A DNA stretch of 64,000 nucleotides from Sulfitobacter pontiacus (GTDB taxonomy: Bacteria; Pseudomonadota; Alphaproteobacteria; Rhodobacterales; Rhodobacteraceae). Below are positions 8,269-16,760 of this stretch, piece by piece (position 1 is the stretch's first letter; each line of letters begins with the position of its first letter). The stretch lies in assembly GCF_040790665.1 (NCBI RefSeq), contig NZ_CP160851.1, forward strand, positions 62,001 to 126,000, in the 5' to 3' direction. Under the pieces are notes generated by a model that had not been told where the DNA came from, made no database searches, and saw only the letters and a program-made list of their open reading frames with translations. The translations under genes were made by a program, and so were the position numbers.

Positions 8269-11200
8269 ATGAACCAGAAAGAGAATATGGCGGGCGCTAA
8301 AATCGTGAAACAGGGATGGGGCAAGCTGCGTCGAACGCTTTTGGGTGCCGCTATCGCCCTGATCGGTGCACTGCAACCGGCGGCTGGTCAGCAGGCCGAC
8401 ACGATGGATGCGCCCCGTGACATCACCATCGGTATTCTCGCCTCCGAAGGGATCACCCGCGCGCTGGACAGCTGGTTGCCAATGGCCGCCGCGCTGAACA
8501 CCGCCGCACAGGGCGCAGAACTGAACTACCGTTTCAAGATCGCGCCTTACACCGACGCCACAATGATCAATAAAATCTCGCAAGGCGCGCTGGATTTCTT
8601 CCTTGTCGATCCCGCGGCCTTTGTCGTGGCAGAGGTCGAAAGCAACGCCCGCCCGCTGCTCTCTGTCGCCCAGATGTGGGAGGGACAGGTCTATGATAAA
8701 ACCAGCGTCGTCGTCTTCACCACCGCTAACAGCGATATTCGCGCCATCCCGGATATCGCGGGTCGCAGCATCATGGGGGTGTCGGCCGATGAAATGACCG
8801 GCTGGAAGCTCGCGCTGCAAGAGTTTCGCAAGTACCGGCTGGATATCGACGATATCGCGTCCCGCGCGCTGTTCTCGGGCGGGAACCAACGCGAGGTCGT
8901 CTATGCCGTGCAAGCCGGTCTGGTGGATGTCGGCGTCGTGCGCGCCGGTGTGCTCGAAGCGCTGGCCCGCGACGGCGTGATCGATATGAACGATTTCCGC
9001 CCCGTGTCCCCTGTCGATCATCCAGGCTATCCATTCTGGGCCAGTACCATGTTGTACCCCGATTGGGTGCTGGGGACGATCCCCGGCGTGCCGCAGGCGG
9101 CGTTAACCATTCTTGTCGACACCCTGTTGGGCCAAGATACCGGCAGCCCCGAGGCGATTGCCGCCGGTGGCACCGTCTGGCTGCCCCCGCAAAATTATCA
9201 ATCGGTGCACGAGCTGCTGATCTCTTTGCGCGCACGCCCCTACGAGAATTACCTGCAGCGTTCCGCCTTGCGCATTGCATCAACCTACAAGTGGCTGGTG
9301 TTGGGCACATTGCTGCTGATCGTGTTTTCGCTGTTGTTCCTGATTTTCCAACTGCGCGAAAACGCGCGACAGGCCCATGCCCGCAAGGATGTGCTGAAGT
9401 CGGAGGTTCGGTCCAAGCAATTTTATCGCAACGCGGTAGAGGCCCATACCGTGTTCTGCATGCTGAACCAGAACGGCGCGATCACCCATGTGAACGACCA
9501 GTTTGTCCAGGCCAGCGGCCGGTCCCGCGAGGCGCTGATCAGCACGCCGTTGGTTGATGTCATGGATGCCGGCAATCGCGGTGTGCTGACGGGCGATGTC
9601 TTGCCCGCCATGATGTCGGGCACCCCGTGGAAAGGCACCATCGTTCTGCATAAAACCGACGGCAAGGCGGTCTGGCTGCAATGTAGCTTTATTCCGATCA
9701 CCGACGGCGAAAAACAGCTGCGCGAGATCGCGATTGTCGCTTCGGATATGACCAAGACCCGCGAAGGCGTGTCAGAGGCGCGGTTCAACAACACGTTGGA
9801 ACTGTTGCAGGACCATGTTGTTGTCTTCCAGCCGCAAACCTATGCGGTGATGTATGCCAATGCATCGGTCGCACGACACCTGATGCGACATGATGAAAGC
9901 GACGACTGGCGCGGCAAGAGCCTGTCCGACCTGATTGGCAAACGGGATTATGACAGTCTGCGCGAACGCTGCGCCGGCCTTATCAAAGGGCCAGAGCGGC
10001 GCGTCACCTGGGAGGTCGAGGCGAAATCAGGCATCACCTACGACATCAGCCTTGAATATGTCTGCCCCGCCCAGGACGAACCGCGCTTCATCGCGATCTA
10101 CCGCGATGTGTCGCAGCGCAAGGTGGCCGAAAAAGCAAAGACCGAATTCCTGTCCACCGTCAGCCATGAATTGCGCACGCCGCTGACCTCTATCAAAGGG
10201 GCCTTGGGGCTTGTGCTGTCAGGTGCCACGGGGCAGTTGCCTGACAAGATGAAGGGGCTCATCACCATCGCCGCCTCAAGCTGTGACCGGCTGATCCTGC
10301 TGATCAACAGTATTCTGGATATGGAGAAAATCGAAACCGGCACGCTTGATTTCCGGATGAAGACGCTGAACCTGTCCGAGACGCTGAATACGGCACTGGT
10401 GCCGAACCAGCTTTATGCCGAACGCGCAGGCGTATCGTTGCGCCGTGTCGATACCCCCGATGACGATGTAATGCTGACCTATGGCGACTCCAAACGCTTG
10501 GTGCAGGTGCTGGATAACCTCTTGTCCAACGCGGTGAAGTTTTCGGAACACGGCGGGGAGATCCTGATTGCACTGCACGCGGTCGGGGATCAGCTGCGCA
10601 TTTCGATCCGCGACTTCGGCACCGGCATTCAGGCTGCCGCGCAGGCGTCGGTGTTTGAAAAGTTCACCCAAGGCGACAGTTCTGACAGCCGGTCCAAAGG
10701 GGGCACGGGGCTGGGGCTGACCATCGCCAAAGTCATCATCGATCACCATCAGGGACAGATCACGTTCTTCAGCCGCGAAGACGTGGGGACAGAAATTATC
10801 ATCTCCCTCCCCCGCCTCGCGCAAGAGGACGCGCCAGCACCCGACACGCCGGTGCAAGTCGCCCCGCCAACGGCCTTTTCTGCCGCATTGGAACAACAGG
10901 CCCGCAAGACGCCGTCTGTCATCAAAAAGACCGCCGCGGAACATCTGGTGCAACAGATCACACGCGCGGGATACGGACCGGAGTTCGAGCTTGGCAAAGC
11001 CGACGTCGGACGTCTGGCCGCAGGTGTCGAAATCGTCGGCGCGCCGTTGCTGAATAAATGGATCACCCAGAACGAACGCGACACGCTCTCGCAGTTGATC
11101 GGCGCGGGCGCGATTGCGGATGCGGCGGTCTGTGTGATCGAAGCCGCCTCGGACACAGATCACAGCGCGGCGGCCAGCGCATCCACCGCTGTGGCTCAGT

Positions 11201-11535
11201 TGCGGGCATGGTTCGCCACCTGTGCCGAACCCATCGGCAATCCCGCGCAACCGCTGACCATCGCGGCGGTCGATCACCCGGATGTTGCCAGCTGGCTTGA
11301 AACCGAAAGCATCGTGACCTTTGACGATACTGTGGATCTCGCGAAATCAGTCGCGACGTCGCAGGCGGATGTCGTGCTGACCTTTGCCATCAACGATGGG
11401 TCGGCCAGCGTCATGGCGGTGCCAACCTCGCAAGGTTTGATGCCCTCGGGCTGGCCGGTCTGCGTGCTTGTCATCCGGAATGTAGAGAATAAGAATTCGC
11501 TGGGTGTGGTGTCAAAATTCAGCAGCGGGCGTTAA
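8269..11535 (+). CDS. Orphan sensor histidine kinase with PhnD-like periplasmic domain, two PAS domains and a long C-terminal extension
   Basis: A 1088-residue membrane kinase. An N-terminal membrane segment (about 20-40) is followed by a phosphate/phosphonate-type periplasmic-binding domain (about 50-310; IGILASEG, KISQGALDFFLVDPAAF), as in TtrS-like sensors. A transmembrane helix lies at about 340-361, then two PAS domains (about 385-500 and 505-620). HisKA has phospho-acceptor His633 in FLSTVSHELRTPLTS; HATPase has N-box LDNLLSNAVKFS near 750, DFGTGI, and GGTGLGL near 810. The last 240 residues are not a standard receiver: the ADVVLTF strand lacks a phosphorylatable Asp. No response regulator is adjacent. 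It borders the flagellar island, so a role in motility control is possible but unproven. Confidence 0.85.
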   Translation: MNQKENMAGAKIVKQGWGKLRRTLLGAAIALIGALQPAAGQQADTMDAPRDITIGILASEGITRALDSWLPMAAALNTAAQGAELNYRFKIAPYTDATMINKISQGALDFFLVDPAAFVVAEVESNARPLLSVAQMWEGQVYDKTSVVVFTTANSDIRAIPDIAGRSIMGVSADEMTGWKLALQEFRKYRLDIDDIASRALFSGGNQREVVYAVQAGLVDVGVVRAGVLEALARDGVIDMNDFRPVSPVDHPGYPFWASTMLYPDWVLGTIPGVPQAALTILVDTLLGQDTGSPEAIAAGGTVWLPPQNYQSVHELLISLRARPYENYLQRSALRIASTYKWLVLGTLLLIVFSLLFLIFQLRENARQAHARKDVLKSEVRSKQFYRNAVEAHTVFCMLNQNGAITHVNDQFVQASGRSREALISTPLVDVMDAGNRGVLTGDVLPAMMSGTPWKGTIVLHKTDGKAVWLQCSFIPITDGEKQLREIAIVASDMTKTREGVSEARFNNTLELLQDHVVVFQPQTYAVMYANASVARHLMRHDESDDWRGKSLSDLIGKRDYDSLRERCAGLIKGPERRVTWEVEAKSGITYDISLEYVCPAQDEPRFIAIYRDVSQRKVAEKAKTEFLSTVSHELRTPLTSIKGALGLVLSGATGQLPDKMKGLITIAASSCDRLILLINSILDMEKIETGTLDFRMKTLNLSETLNTALVPNQLYAERAGVSLRRVDTPDDDVMLTYGDSKRLVQVLDNLLSNAVKFSEHGGEILIALHAVGDQLRISIRDFGTGIQAAAQASVFEKFTQGDSSDSRSKGGTGLGLTIAKVIIDHHQGQITFFSREDVGTEIIISLPRLAQEDAPAPDTPVQVAPPTAFSAALEQQARKTPSVIKKTAAEHLVQQITRAGYGPEFELGKADVGRLAAGVEIVGAPLLNKWITQNERDTLSQLIGAGAIADAAVCVIEAASDTDHSAAASASTAVAQLRAWFATCAEPIGNPAQPLTIAAVDHPDVASWLETESIVTFDDTVDLAKSVATSQADVVLTFAINDGSASVMAVPTSQGLMPSGWPVCVLVIRNVENKNSLGVVSKFSSGR

Positions 11536-11546
11536 GGTAAAAAGCG

Positions 11547-11975
11547 TTACCGGCGCTGCAATGCGAACAGCGCGCGCGACGCGTCGTCTAGTGCGGCCTG
11601 TTCTGCCCTGTCGGCATCGGCTTTCGCCTCGGCTTGCGCTTTCGACAGCACCGTTTGCGTGGTCTTAAGCGCGCGGAACTGCGCGAAAAGCGCATCCTCT
11701 AGCGTGTCGATCTGCCCTGACAGCGCATCCCCCTCCGCCGCCAAGCCACGTTGTTGCCGGTCAACCGAGGATAGGTAGGCGGGCAAATAGGCCTGTGTTT
11801 CCAAGGTGCTACCCGTCTGTTCAGCAATCGCCCGCTGGGTCAGCGCCGCACTTTGTTCCGTCAGCGATGTTTGCTGTGCCCGCAAGCCCGAAAGCTGTGC
11901 CCCGATCGCATCCAGCTCGTGTTGCCGGATGGTGTTGATCAGCTTGAGCGCAGCGATCTGACGGCGTCCGGCCAT
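11547..11975 (-). CDS. FliJ-like flagellar coiled-coil protein
   Basis: 142 residues, almost entirely helical with heptad-like Leu/Ala spacing (LKLINTIRQHELDAIGAQLSGLRAQ), no signal peptide. Size, coiled-coil character and place directly downstream of motA (three bases) fit the FliJ class of export-ATPase accessory proteins, which are poorly conserved in sequence. No other fliJ candidate is found near fliI. An alternative is an unrelated small coiled-coil protein; the assignment rests on context. Confidence 0.55.
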   Translation of the reverse strand: MAGRRQIAALKLINTIRQHELDAIGAQLSGLRAQQTSLTEQSAALTQRAIAEQTGSTLETQAYLPAYLSSVDRQQRGLAAEGDALSGQIDTLEDALFAQFRALKTTQTVLSKAQAEAKADADRAEQAALDDASRALFALQRR

Positions 11976-11978
11976 GGG

Positions 11979-12848
11979 TTATGCGGCCTCTGGCATCTGC
12001 TTGCGAGCCTCTTCCATCTCGTAAAAGCTGGGCTGCAGGCTGGTCGGAATGTTACCGCGCCCGATCTCGGTGCAGATCGCGGGCGAATGGCCATGCAGGA
12101 TCGCGATAAAGATGTCGCGGATCACGGCGTAGTAAATGCCGTCCTGCTCTTCGATGGCTTGCAGACGGTTGGCGACCGGAGAAACGAAAAGATAGGCAAG
12201 GAAAACCCCAAGGAATGTCCCGACCAACGCGCCGCCGATCATCGCCCCCAGAACCGCAGGCGGCTTGTCGATCGACGACATCGTCTTGATCACGCCTAAA
12301 ACCGCCGCAACAATCCCGATGGCGGGTAGCGCGTCGGAGACGGTGGTCAGCCCGTGGGGGGCCACCAACGCTTCGTGGTGGTGCTTTTTCAGCTTGCGGT
12401 TAATGACATCTTCCGCCTGATACGGATCATCGAACTGCATCGCCAGCATACGGAAACTATCGGTGATCAGATCAATGGCAAAGTGGTCTTTCTGCAGCTT
12501 GGGGTACTGCGAAAAGATCGAACTTTCTTGCGGGTTTTCAATATGTTCATCCAGCGCGAGCATGCCATTTTGCTGGTACTTGCGGGCCAACGTATACATG
12601 AGGTTCAGCAGGTCCACATAGTCGCCCGAATTCCACTTGGGCCCCTTGAATGCCTTAACCAGCGCGCGCCCTGCCCCCGCGATATTGGCAAAGGAATTCG
12701 CCGCAATAAACGAGCCAAGCGCGGCACCGCCGATCATCATACCTTCGAACGGTAGCGCATGGGTAATGATGCCCATGTCCCCGCCAGAGAGCATATACCC
12801 CCCAAAGACCATGCCCATCACGACCACGAAGCCCAGAATAATCGTCAT
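11979..12848 (-). CDS. motA: Flagellar motor stator protein MotA
   Basis: 289 residues with four membrane segments. The first is MTIILGFVVVMGMVFGGYM; the last two flank ALPAIGIVAAVLGVIKTM and MIGGALVGTFLGVFLAYL, which carry the Pro and Gly pattern of the MotA proton channel. The cytoplasmic loop between helices 2 and 3 is large, as expected for the torque-generating domain that contacts FliG. MotA forms the proton-driven stator with MotB, here encoded about 700 bases away behind an inverted gene. Its own ribosome-binding site is weak, and a 15-codon frame ends in an ATGA overlap with its start. Confidence 0.95.
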   Translation of the reverse strand: MTIILGFVVVMGMVFGGYMLSGGDMGIITHALPFEGMMIGGAALGSFIAANSFANIAGAGRALVKAFKGPKWNSGDYVDLLNLMYTLARKYQQNGMLALDEHIENPQESSIFSQYPKLQKDHFAIDLITDSFRMLAMQFDDPYQAEDVINRKLKKHHHEALVAPHGLTTVSDALPAIGIVAAVLGVIKTMSSIDKPPAVLGAMIGGALVGTFLGVFLAYLFVSPVANRLQAIEEQDGIYYAVIRDIFIAILHGHSPAICTEIGRGNIPTSLQPSFYEMEEARKQMPEAA

Positions 12849-12892
12849 TTGTTTTCCACTTGCAAGTTTCCAAGCACTTTAGGCATTTTCAT
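12845..12892 (-). CDS. Possible 15-residue leader peptide coupled to motA
   Basis: Minus-strand ATG at 12892 opens the frame MKMPKVLGNLQVENK, whose TGA overlaps the motA ATG as ATGA. motA itself has no strong Shine-Dalgarno, so translational coupling would make sense. GAG lies six bases before the leader start. Such short frames also arise by chance; this is inference from position only. Confidence 0.3.
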   Translation of the reverse strand: MKMPKVLGNLQVENK

Positions 12893-12900
12893 TGAAATCT

Positions 12901-12925
12901 CAAGAACAGTTCATGTTCCTCCAAG
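12901..12925. promoter_or_regulatory. Inverted repeat upstream of motA, sharing a 13-mer with the flgI promoter
   Basis: CAAGAACAGTTCATGTTC contains GAACA-GTTCA-TGTTC, a perfect 5+5 inverted repeat. The 13 bases CAAGAACAGTTCA also occur at 37481-37493 in front of flgI. It lies 53-77 bases before the motA start and is probably a shared regulatory element. Confidence 0.4.
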
Positions 12926-13007
12926 TTTAAAAATTTGTCGCTCAAGACCAATTGCTATCTTTTCATGGTGTGACTAAAGTAAACTTCAGAATAAGCTGGA
13001 GAGTGCC

Positions 13008-13559
13008 GTGATCTCGGATGTTGAAACCACAATGATTGTCCTGATTGATGCGGACGATGTGAAATTCGCATTCTCGGGCTGGCCGGATCACATTTGCCTC
13101 GCGGCGTGCCTGTCCAGCTTTGGGACCTGCAGCATGATCGTGTTTCGCCGCGATGAACGCCACTTGATGCCGGATCGTTTGGTCAAGCTGCTGAAGCTGC
13201 GCCGCGAAAACACCTGCTTTATCCCCGAGGTCGACGGCTTCAAGACCAAGCAATTCCTATATTCCGACGAACGCCGGTTGATGGCGCTGGTCGCATCGGA
13301 CCCGGTGGTGCTGGAAGAAGCGGTTGATTACGCCGTGAACTACAACTACGCGCTGGAAGAAGGGCTGGACCCCGCCAAGATGCTCGGCCTGGATATTCCC
13401 ACTGCCGACCCCGTGGTCGCTGCACCGCGCGGCACGATGGTAAATGAAGAAGCAAACCCCATGCTGCCAGAGTTCCTGCGCCGCTCGGTCGAACGATCCC
13501 GCCGGCCGATCTTTGCCAGCCGACGGGTCCCCACCTTGGGCGAGTTGATCAGAGCCTGA
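13008..13559 (+). CDS. Hypothetical protein encoded between motA and motB
   Basis: 183 residues from GTG 13008 with GGAG six bases upstream. There is no signal peptide. The N-terminal third looks like a compact alpha/beta domain (MIVLIDADDVKFAFSGWP); the C-terminal third is Pro/Arg-rich and ends VPTLGELIRA. I do not recognise the family. It is inverted relative to motA and motB, and its TGA abuts the motB stop with no spacer (TGATCA). Its position suggests a flagella-linked role, perhaps stator or motor related, but nothing in the sequence proves this. Confidence 0.65.
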   Translation: MISDVETTMIVLIDADDVKFAFSGWPDHICLAACLSSFGTCSMIVFRRDERHLMPDRLVKLLKLRRENTCFIPEVDGFKTKQFLYSDERRLMALVASDPVVLEEAVDYAVNYNYALEEGLDPAKMLGLDIPTADPVVAAPRGTMVNEEANPMLPEFLRRSVERSRRPIFASRRVPTLGELIRA

Positions 13560-14744
13560 TCACCGCAGCGCGTTGCGCAGGTTCAAGAATACATCATCCT
13601 TCAAAGGTGCCGCCACAGGCTCGACATTCTGTGCGACCCGTTGCACCTCGCCACTGTTCTGTGGTGCTACGGGCGCAGGGATCGACGCCTTATATAGCTT
13701 CTCGCCGGTCTCGGCTGGCGGTGTCGCCGCATCAATCTGCGTCGGGGCTACGTCATCGCCGGCATAGTCCTCGACCTTCTGATATTGAACCGACACCGTG
13801 ATCCGACGGTTAGACGCGTCGGTCGGATTTTCGGGCACCAGCGGCGCGGTATCGGCAAGGCCCGACACGCGGATGATACGATCACGTGCAACGCCCGAGG
13901 CTTCGAAAACACGGCGCGTGGCGTTGGCACGGTCCGAGGACAGATCCCAGTTGTCGTACTTCTGGCTATTGGCAAAGCGGACAGCATCGGTGTGCCCTGA
14001 CAGCGTGATTTTATTCGGCAGGCGTGCCAAAGACTTACCCAAATTCGCGAGCAGCTGATCTGTGGCACCCTGCATTTCGGCGCGGCCACTATAGAACATC
14101 GGTTGCCCTTCCTGATCGATGATCTGGATCTGCAAGCCTTCGGGTGTTTGCTGGAAAATCAGGTTCTTCTTCAGCGGATCAAGGTCGGGATTCTCCTGCA
14201 TCGCCTGCAAGATATCCTGCTCCAGCTTTTTGAACTTTTCATTGTCCAATGCGTGCACATTATCAATGGTCGCATCGCCAGCCGATTTTGACCCATCGGA
14301 TGCGGTTTGCGACGCGCTGGCAACATTGGCCGCGGCGGGGTTTTCATGGGCACCGTCTTCGGAGCCGATCTGCGTCTCATCTGGCACCGACGTCGCGGTT
14401 TCGTCGCGGATTTCCCACTTGGCCGAGGCCGGATCGTCGATTTTCCCAAGCTCGCTGCCACGGGCCACAATCGCCCCATTCGAGGCGGTCAATGTACCGG
14501 GTGGCCCCAAGGTAGCACCGTCCAATACACCACTGCCGCCGGGCAGGGTCGCATTGGTAAAGTATTCGGCAATCCCGCGTAGCTTTTGCTCGTCCGCGCT
14601 CGAGAGAATCCACATCAGCAGAAAGAACGCCATCATCGCGGTCATGAAATCAGCATAGGCGACCTTCCAGCCGCCACCGTGATGTCCACCGCCTTCGATA
14701 ACTTCTACTTTTTTAAATACGCGCGGCTGTGTCGTCGCTGCCAT
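13560..14744 (-). CDS. motB: Flagellar motor stator protein MotB
   Basis: 394 residues from ATG 14744 (GAGG eight bases upstream). A GTG 27 bases further out is possible but unsupported. A single N-terminal transmembrane helix follows WKVAYADFMTAMMAFFLLMW, with the proton-binding Asp in YADFMTAMM. A long low-complexity linker precedes an OmpA/MotB peptidoglycan-binding domain (LSGHTDAVRFANSQKYDNW, LSSDRANATRRVF, DASNRRITVSVQ). It anchors MotA to the cell wall. The C-terminal tail after the OmpA domain is about 70 residues long. The gene is convergent with the hypothetical gene at 13008. Confidence 0.95.
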   Translation of the reverse strand: MAATTQPRVFKKVEVIEGGGHHGGGWKVAYADFMTAMMAFFLLMWILSSADEQKLRGIAEYFTNATLPGGSGVLDGATLGPPGTLTASNGAIVARGSELGKIDDPASAKWEIRDETATSVPDETQIGSEDGAHENPAAANVASASQTASDGSKSAGDATIDNVHALDNEKFKKLEQDILQAMQENPDLDPLKKNLIFQQTPEGLQIQIIDQEGQPMFYSGRAEMQGATDQLLANLGKSLARLPNKITLSGHTDAVRFANSQKYDNWDLSSDRANATRRVFEASGVARDRIIRVSGLADTAPLVPENPTDASNRRITVSVQYQKVEDYAGDDVAPTQIDAATPPAETGEKLYKASIPAPVAPQNSGEVQRVAQNVEPVAAPLKDDVFLNLRNALR

Positions 14745-14882
14745 ATGTCCTGCCTCTATTCTCGCGACCACGGGGGCCGGTTCGGCAGACGTGCTTCTGC
14801 ACCGACTGCCTCAGAGACATGTATCGAGGGGGATTAGGTGCTCCGCAGGACAAAACGGTGGCAAAGGAAAGGCATTTGAACT

Positions 14883-15350
14883 TTACAGCTGCGACCCAAG
14901 ATTTGCCTGCACCGCCTCGTCGCGGGCATACCGACCAAGGCCCGCTTTCTTTGCATAATCCGCTTTGCGCAAAGAATAGTTCGGTGCGACGAGGGGATGA
15001 TCATCATCAAGATTGAACTTGATCCGGTATTCGCTCTCGCTCAACCCGTGCTCTGCGCGCAGGTGACGCTTGAGCATGGTAAAGGATCGGCCGCAGCACA
15101 GGCAGGTGACGGAATCATCCGTAAACGACTCGGCAACCGGCACCGCGGGAATGGCGGTTTCAGTCGTAAACTGCGCTGCTACCTTGCTGATTTCGGCCTT
15201 GGCGGCTGCGGGCTGGAGCCCGGCGAGTGCGGCGGGAAGCGCCTGCGACAACGCCAGAATGTCTTGCACGGTTGCGGATTCACGGCCAGCGAATGCGGTA
15301 ATCACGCGAATTGCGGCCTCGGAAACGGGGGGATCTGTAAACTCTGTCAC
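14883..15350 (-). CDS. MucR family transcriptional regulator
   Basis: 155 residues from GTG 15350. A longer frame reaches 15458, but only with a TTG start. The C-terminus has the Ros/MucR zinc finger, C83-L-C-C86 with H96 and H101 (CLCCGRSFTMLKRHLRAEHG), then LSESEYRIKFNLDDDHPLVAPNYS, the strongly conserved MucR DNA-binding tail. MucR proteins bind AT-rich promoters; in Sinorhizobium MucR represses rem and flagellar genes. Finding it inside a flagellar island that also has a Rem-like regulator suggests the same logic here. It is transcribed alone on the minus strand upstream of motB. Confidence 0.88.
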   Translation of the reverse strand: MTEFTDPPVSEAAIRVITAFAGRESATVQDILALSQALPAALAGLQPAAAKAEISKVAAQFTTETAIPAVPVAESFTDDSVTCLCCGRSFTMLKRHLRAEHGLSESEYRIKFNLDDDHPLVAPNYSLRKADYAKKAGLGRYARDEAVQANLGSQL

Positions 15351-15539
15351 TTTCGTATGCGCCTTTACTACGTCGGTGCGGGATGAAGCCTCGTGAACAA
15401 ATCTTGGAAACTCTACTAGAATACCAGGATTGTCCGCCAACCTCACAAAAATTGTCAATGTCTCTTAAGTATAGATTGGCCCGCCGCAAGGAATGGCGAA
15501 AGGACAACAACTTATGAACTCAAGATAAACTGCGGTGGA

Positions 15540-15782
15540 TTAATTCAACCGGTGGCGGGCGGGATGCAAGCTCGGCAGGTCAGATGTGGCAAAACCTTGC
15601 CGTTTCTGACCACTCTCAGCGACTGCGGACAGAACACCCGACTTGGCCACAATTTCTGCCGCGTGAAGGATCACCGCGCGCATGTTTTCATCCTGCACCG
15701 CCTCGTCGCGCAAATGGACCAGCCGTTTGGCCGCCGCGAGCGCACGCCGTTTTGGCGCAACAATTTCAAGTATGTCTGCCAT
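15540..15782 (-). CDS. Small helical hypothetical protein
   Basis: 80 residues from ATG 15782. The region LEIVAPKRRALAAAKRLVHLRDEAVQDENMRAVILHAAEIVAKSG reads as two amphipathic helices with sensible codon use; the last 20 residues are less convincing. No family recognised. The ribosome-binding site is weak (AGG about 11 bases upstream). The upstream region carries CAAGAATAG (15793-15801 on the minus strand) and CAAGGATA (15831-15838 on the plus strand), variants of a word seen at flagellar promoters, which modestly supports a real gene in the island. Confidence 0.45.
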   Translation of the reverse strand: MADILEIVAPKRRALAAAKRLVHLRDEAVQDENMRAVILHAAEIVAKSGVLSAVAESGQKRQGFATSDLPSLHPARHRLN

Positions 15783-16079
15783 TTTCTAGCGCCTATTCTT
15801 GAGGTTCTCTCAGACGCGTTCTGCAGTCTGCAAGGATATACATAGCGTGGAAGGTTAAAGAATAGTGAACGTATGGCTTTTTCATGACAAACAGGCCCAA
15901 TTATTGCCGCATAACTCTGACTTTGATTTCGCCCACGGGTTCGTGCAACAAAGGGATAATCCAATTCATCGCTCCCTTTCCTAGTATATGGCCGTTTTCA
16001 TCGTGTCCTTTCCGCGTCTCGCCGCAATGCTATCCTTTTCCGAACATCCATCGGTCAACCCATTAGGGCAGCGCGATAA
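15783..16079. other. Intergenic region between small gene and regulator
   Basis: About 300 bases, divergent promoters expected. It contains CTATTCTTG (15793-15801), CAAGGATA (15831-15838) and CTATCCTTTT near 16030, the last about 45 bases before the regulator start. No gene or RNA is recognised. Confidence 0.35.
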
Positions 16080-16760
16080 ATGACCAAGATCCTACTCGTC
16101 TCTACGTCACCTTCGGTGCGCAACGCCCTGAACTATTTATTTACGGTTATCCTAAAATTTGACTTTGAATGTATAGACTTTGACGCCTGCGAACATTGGC
16201 TACACAACAGCGAAAGCGTTAACGCCATTTTCGTCGATATGACCGAAGCGAACAGCAACCCGGCCCCGTTGATCAGCACGCTCACCACCCACGCGCAGGC
16301 CGGAGTCGTGCTCGCGATACAAGAGCTGAAAGGGGTATGGGGTGCCGATGCGTTTGAAGCGGGTGCGATCGATGTCCTCACATGGCCCTGCAATCTGCGC
16401 GAGCTGTCTTTACGACTGAACCGACGCCTACCAACCCCTACGCCGTCAGTTGAACAACCTCACGATGTGAGCTGGGATGTCGAAGCGTATATCGCTCTGC
16501 GCGCCGGATTAACGACGGCGGAAGCTCAGATCATGCGGGTATTATTCGCGCAGGACGGGCAAATCGTGACCCGCGATGCGCTTAGTCTCGCCGTAGAATC
16601 TCGGCCGTGGCGATATGGTGATCGGAAATTTGATGTCCATGTCGCGAAAATCCGTAAGAAATTTGCGGACACATTCGATGAACGTATTTCCGTCGAAACG
16701 GTACGGTCCAGTGGCTACATGCTGCGCACGGGCGGGCTGAATGCATTCGATCCGACGTAA
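16080..16760 (+). CDS. Atypical OmpR-family response regulator in the flagellar island
   Basis: 226 residues: a receiver-like domain (1-120) and a winged-helix OmpR/CtrA-type DNA-binding domain (about 130-220; LTTAEAQIMRVLFAQDGQIVTRDAL, FDVHVAKIRKKF, VRSSGYML). The receiver keeps an Asp (D53 in AIFVDMTEA) at the phospho-acceptor place. It lacks the acidic pair after beta-1 (ILLVSTSPS) and the conserved Lys near beta-5 (DVLTWPC). Mg-dependent phosphorylation is therefore unlikely. No kinase is adjacent. It probably controls flagellar genes as an orphan regulator, like the second such protein at 37615. Confidence 0.8.
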   Translation: MTKILLVSTSPSVRNALNYLFTVILKFDFECIDFDACEHWLHNSESVNAIFVDMTEANSNPAPLISTLTTHAQAGVVLAIQELKGVWGADAFEAGAIDVLTWPCNLRELSLRLNRRLPTPTPSVEQPHDVSWDVEAYIALRAGLTTAEAQIMRVLFAQDGQIVTRDALSLAVESRPWRYGDRKFDVHVAKIRKKFADTFDERISVETVRSSGYMLRTGGLNAFDPT

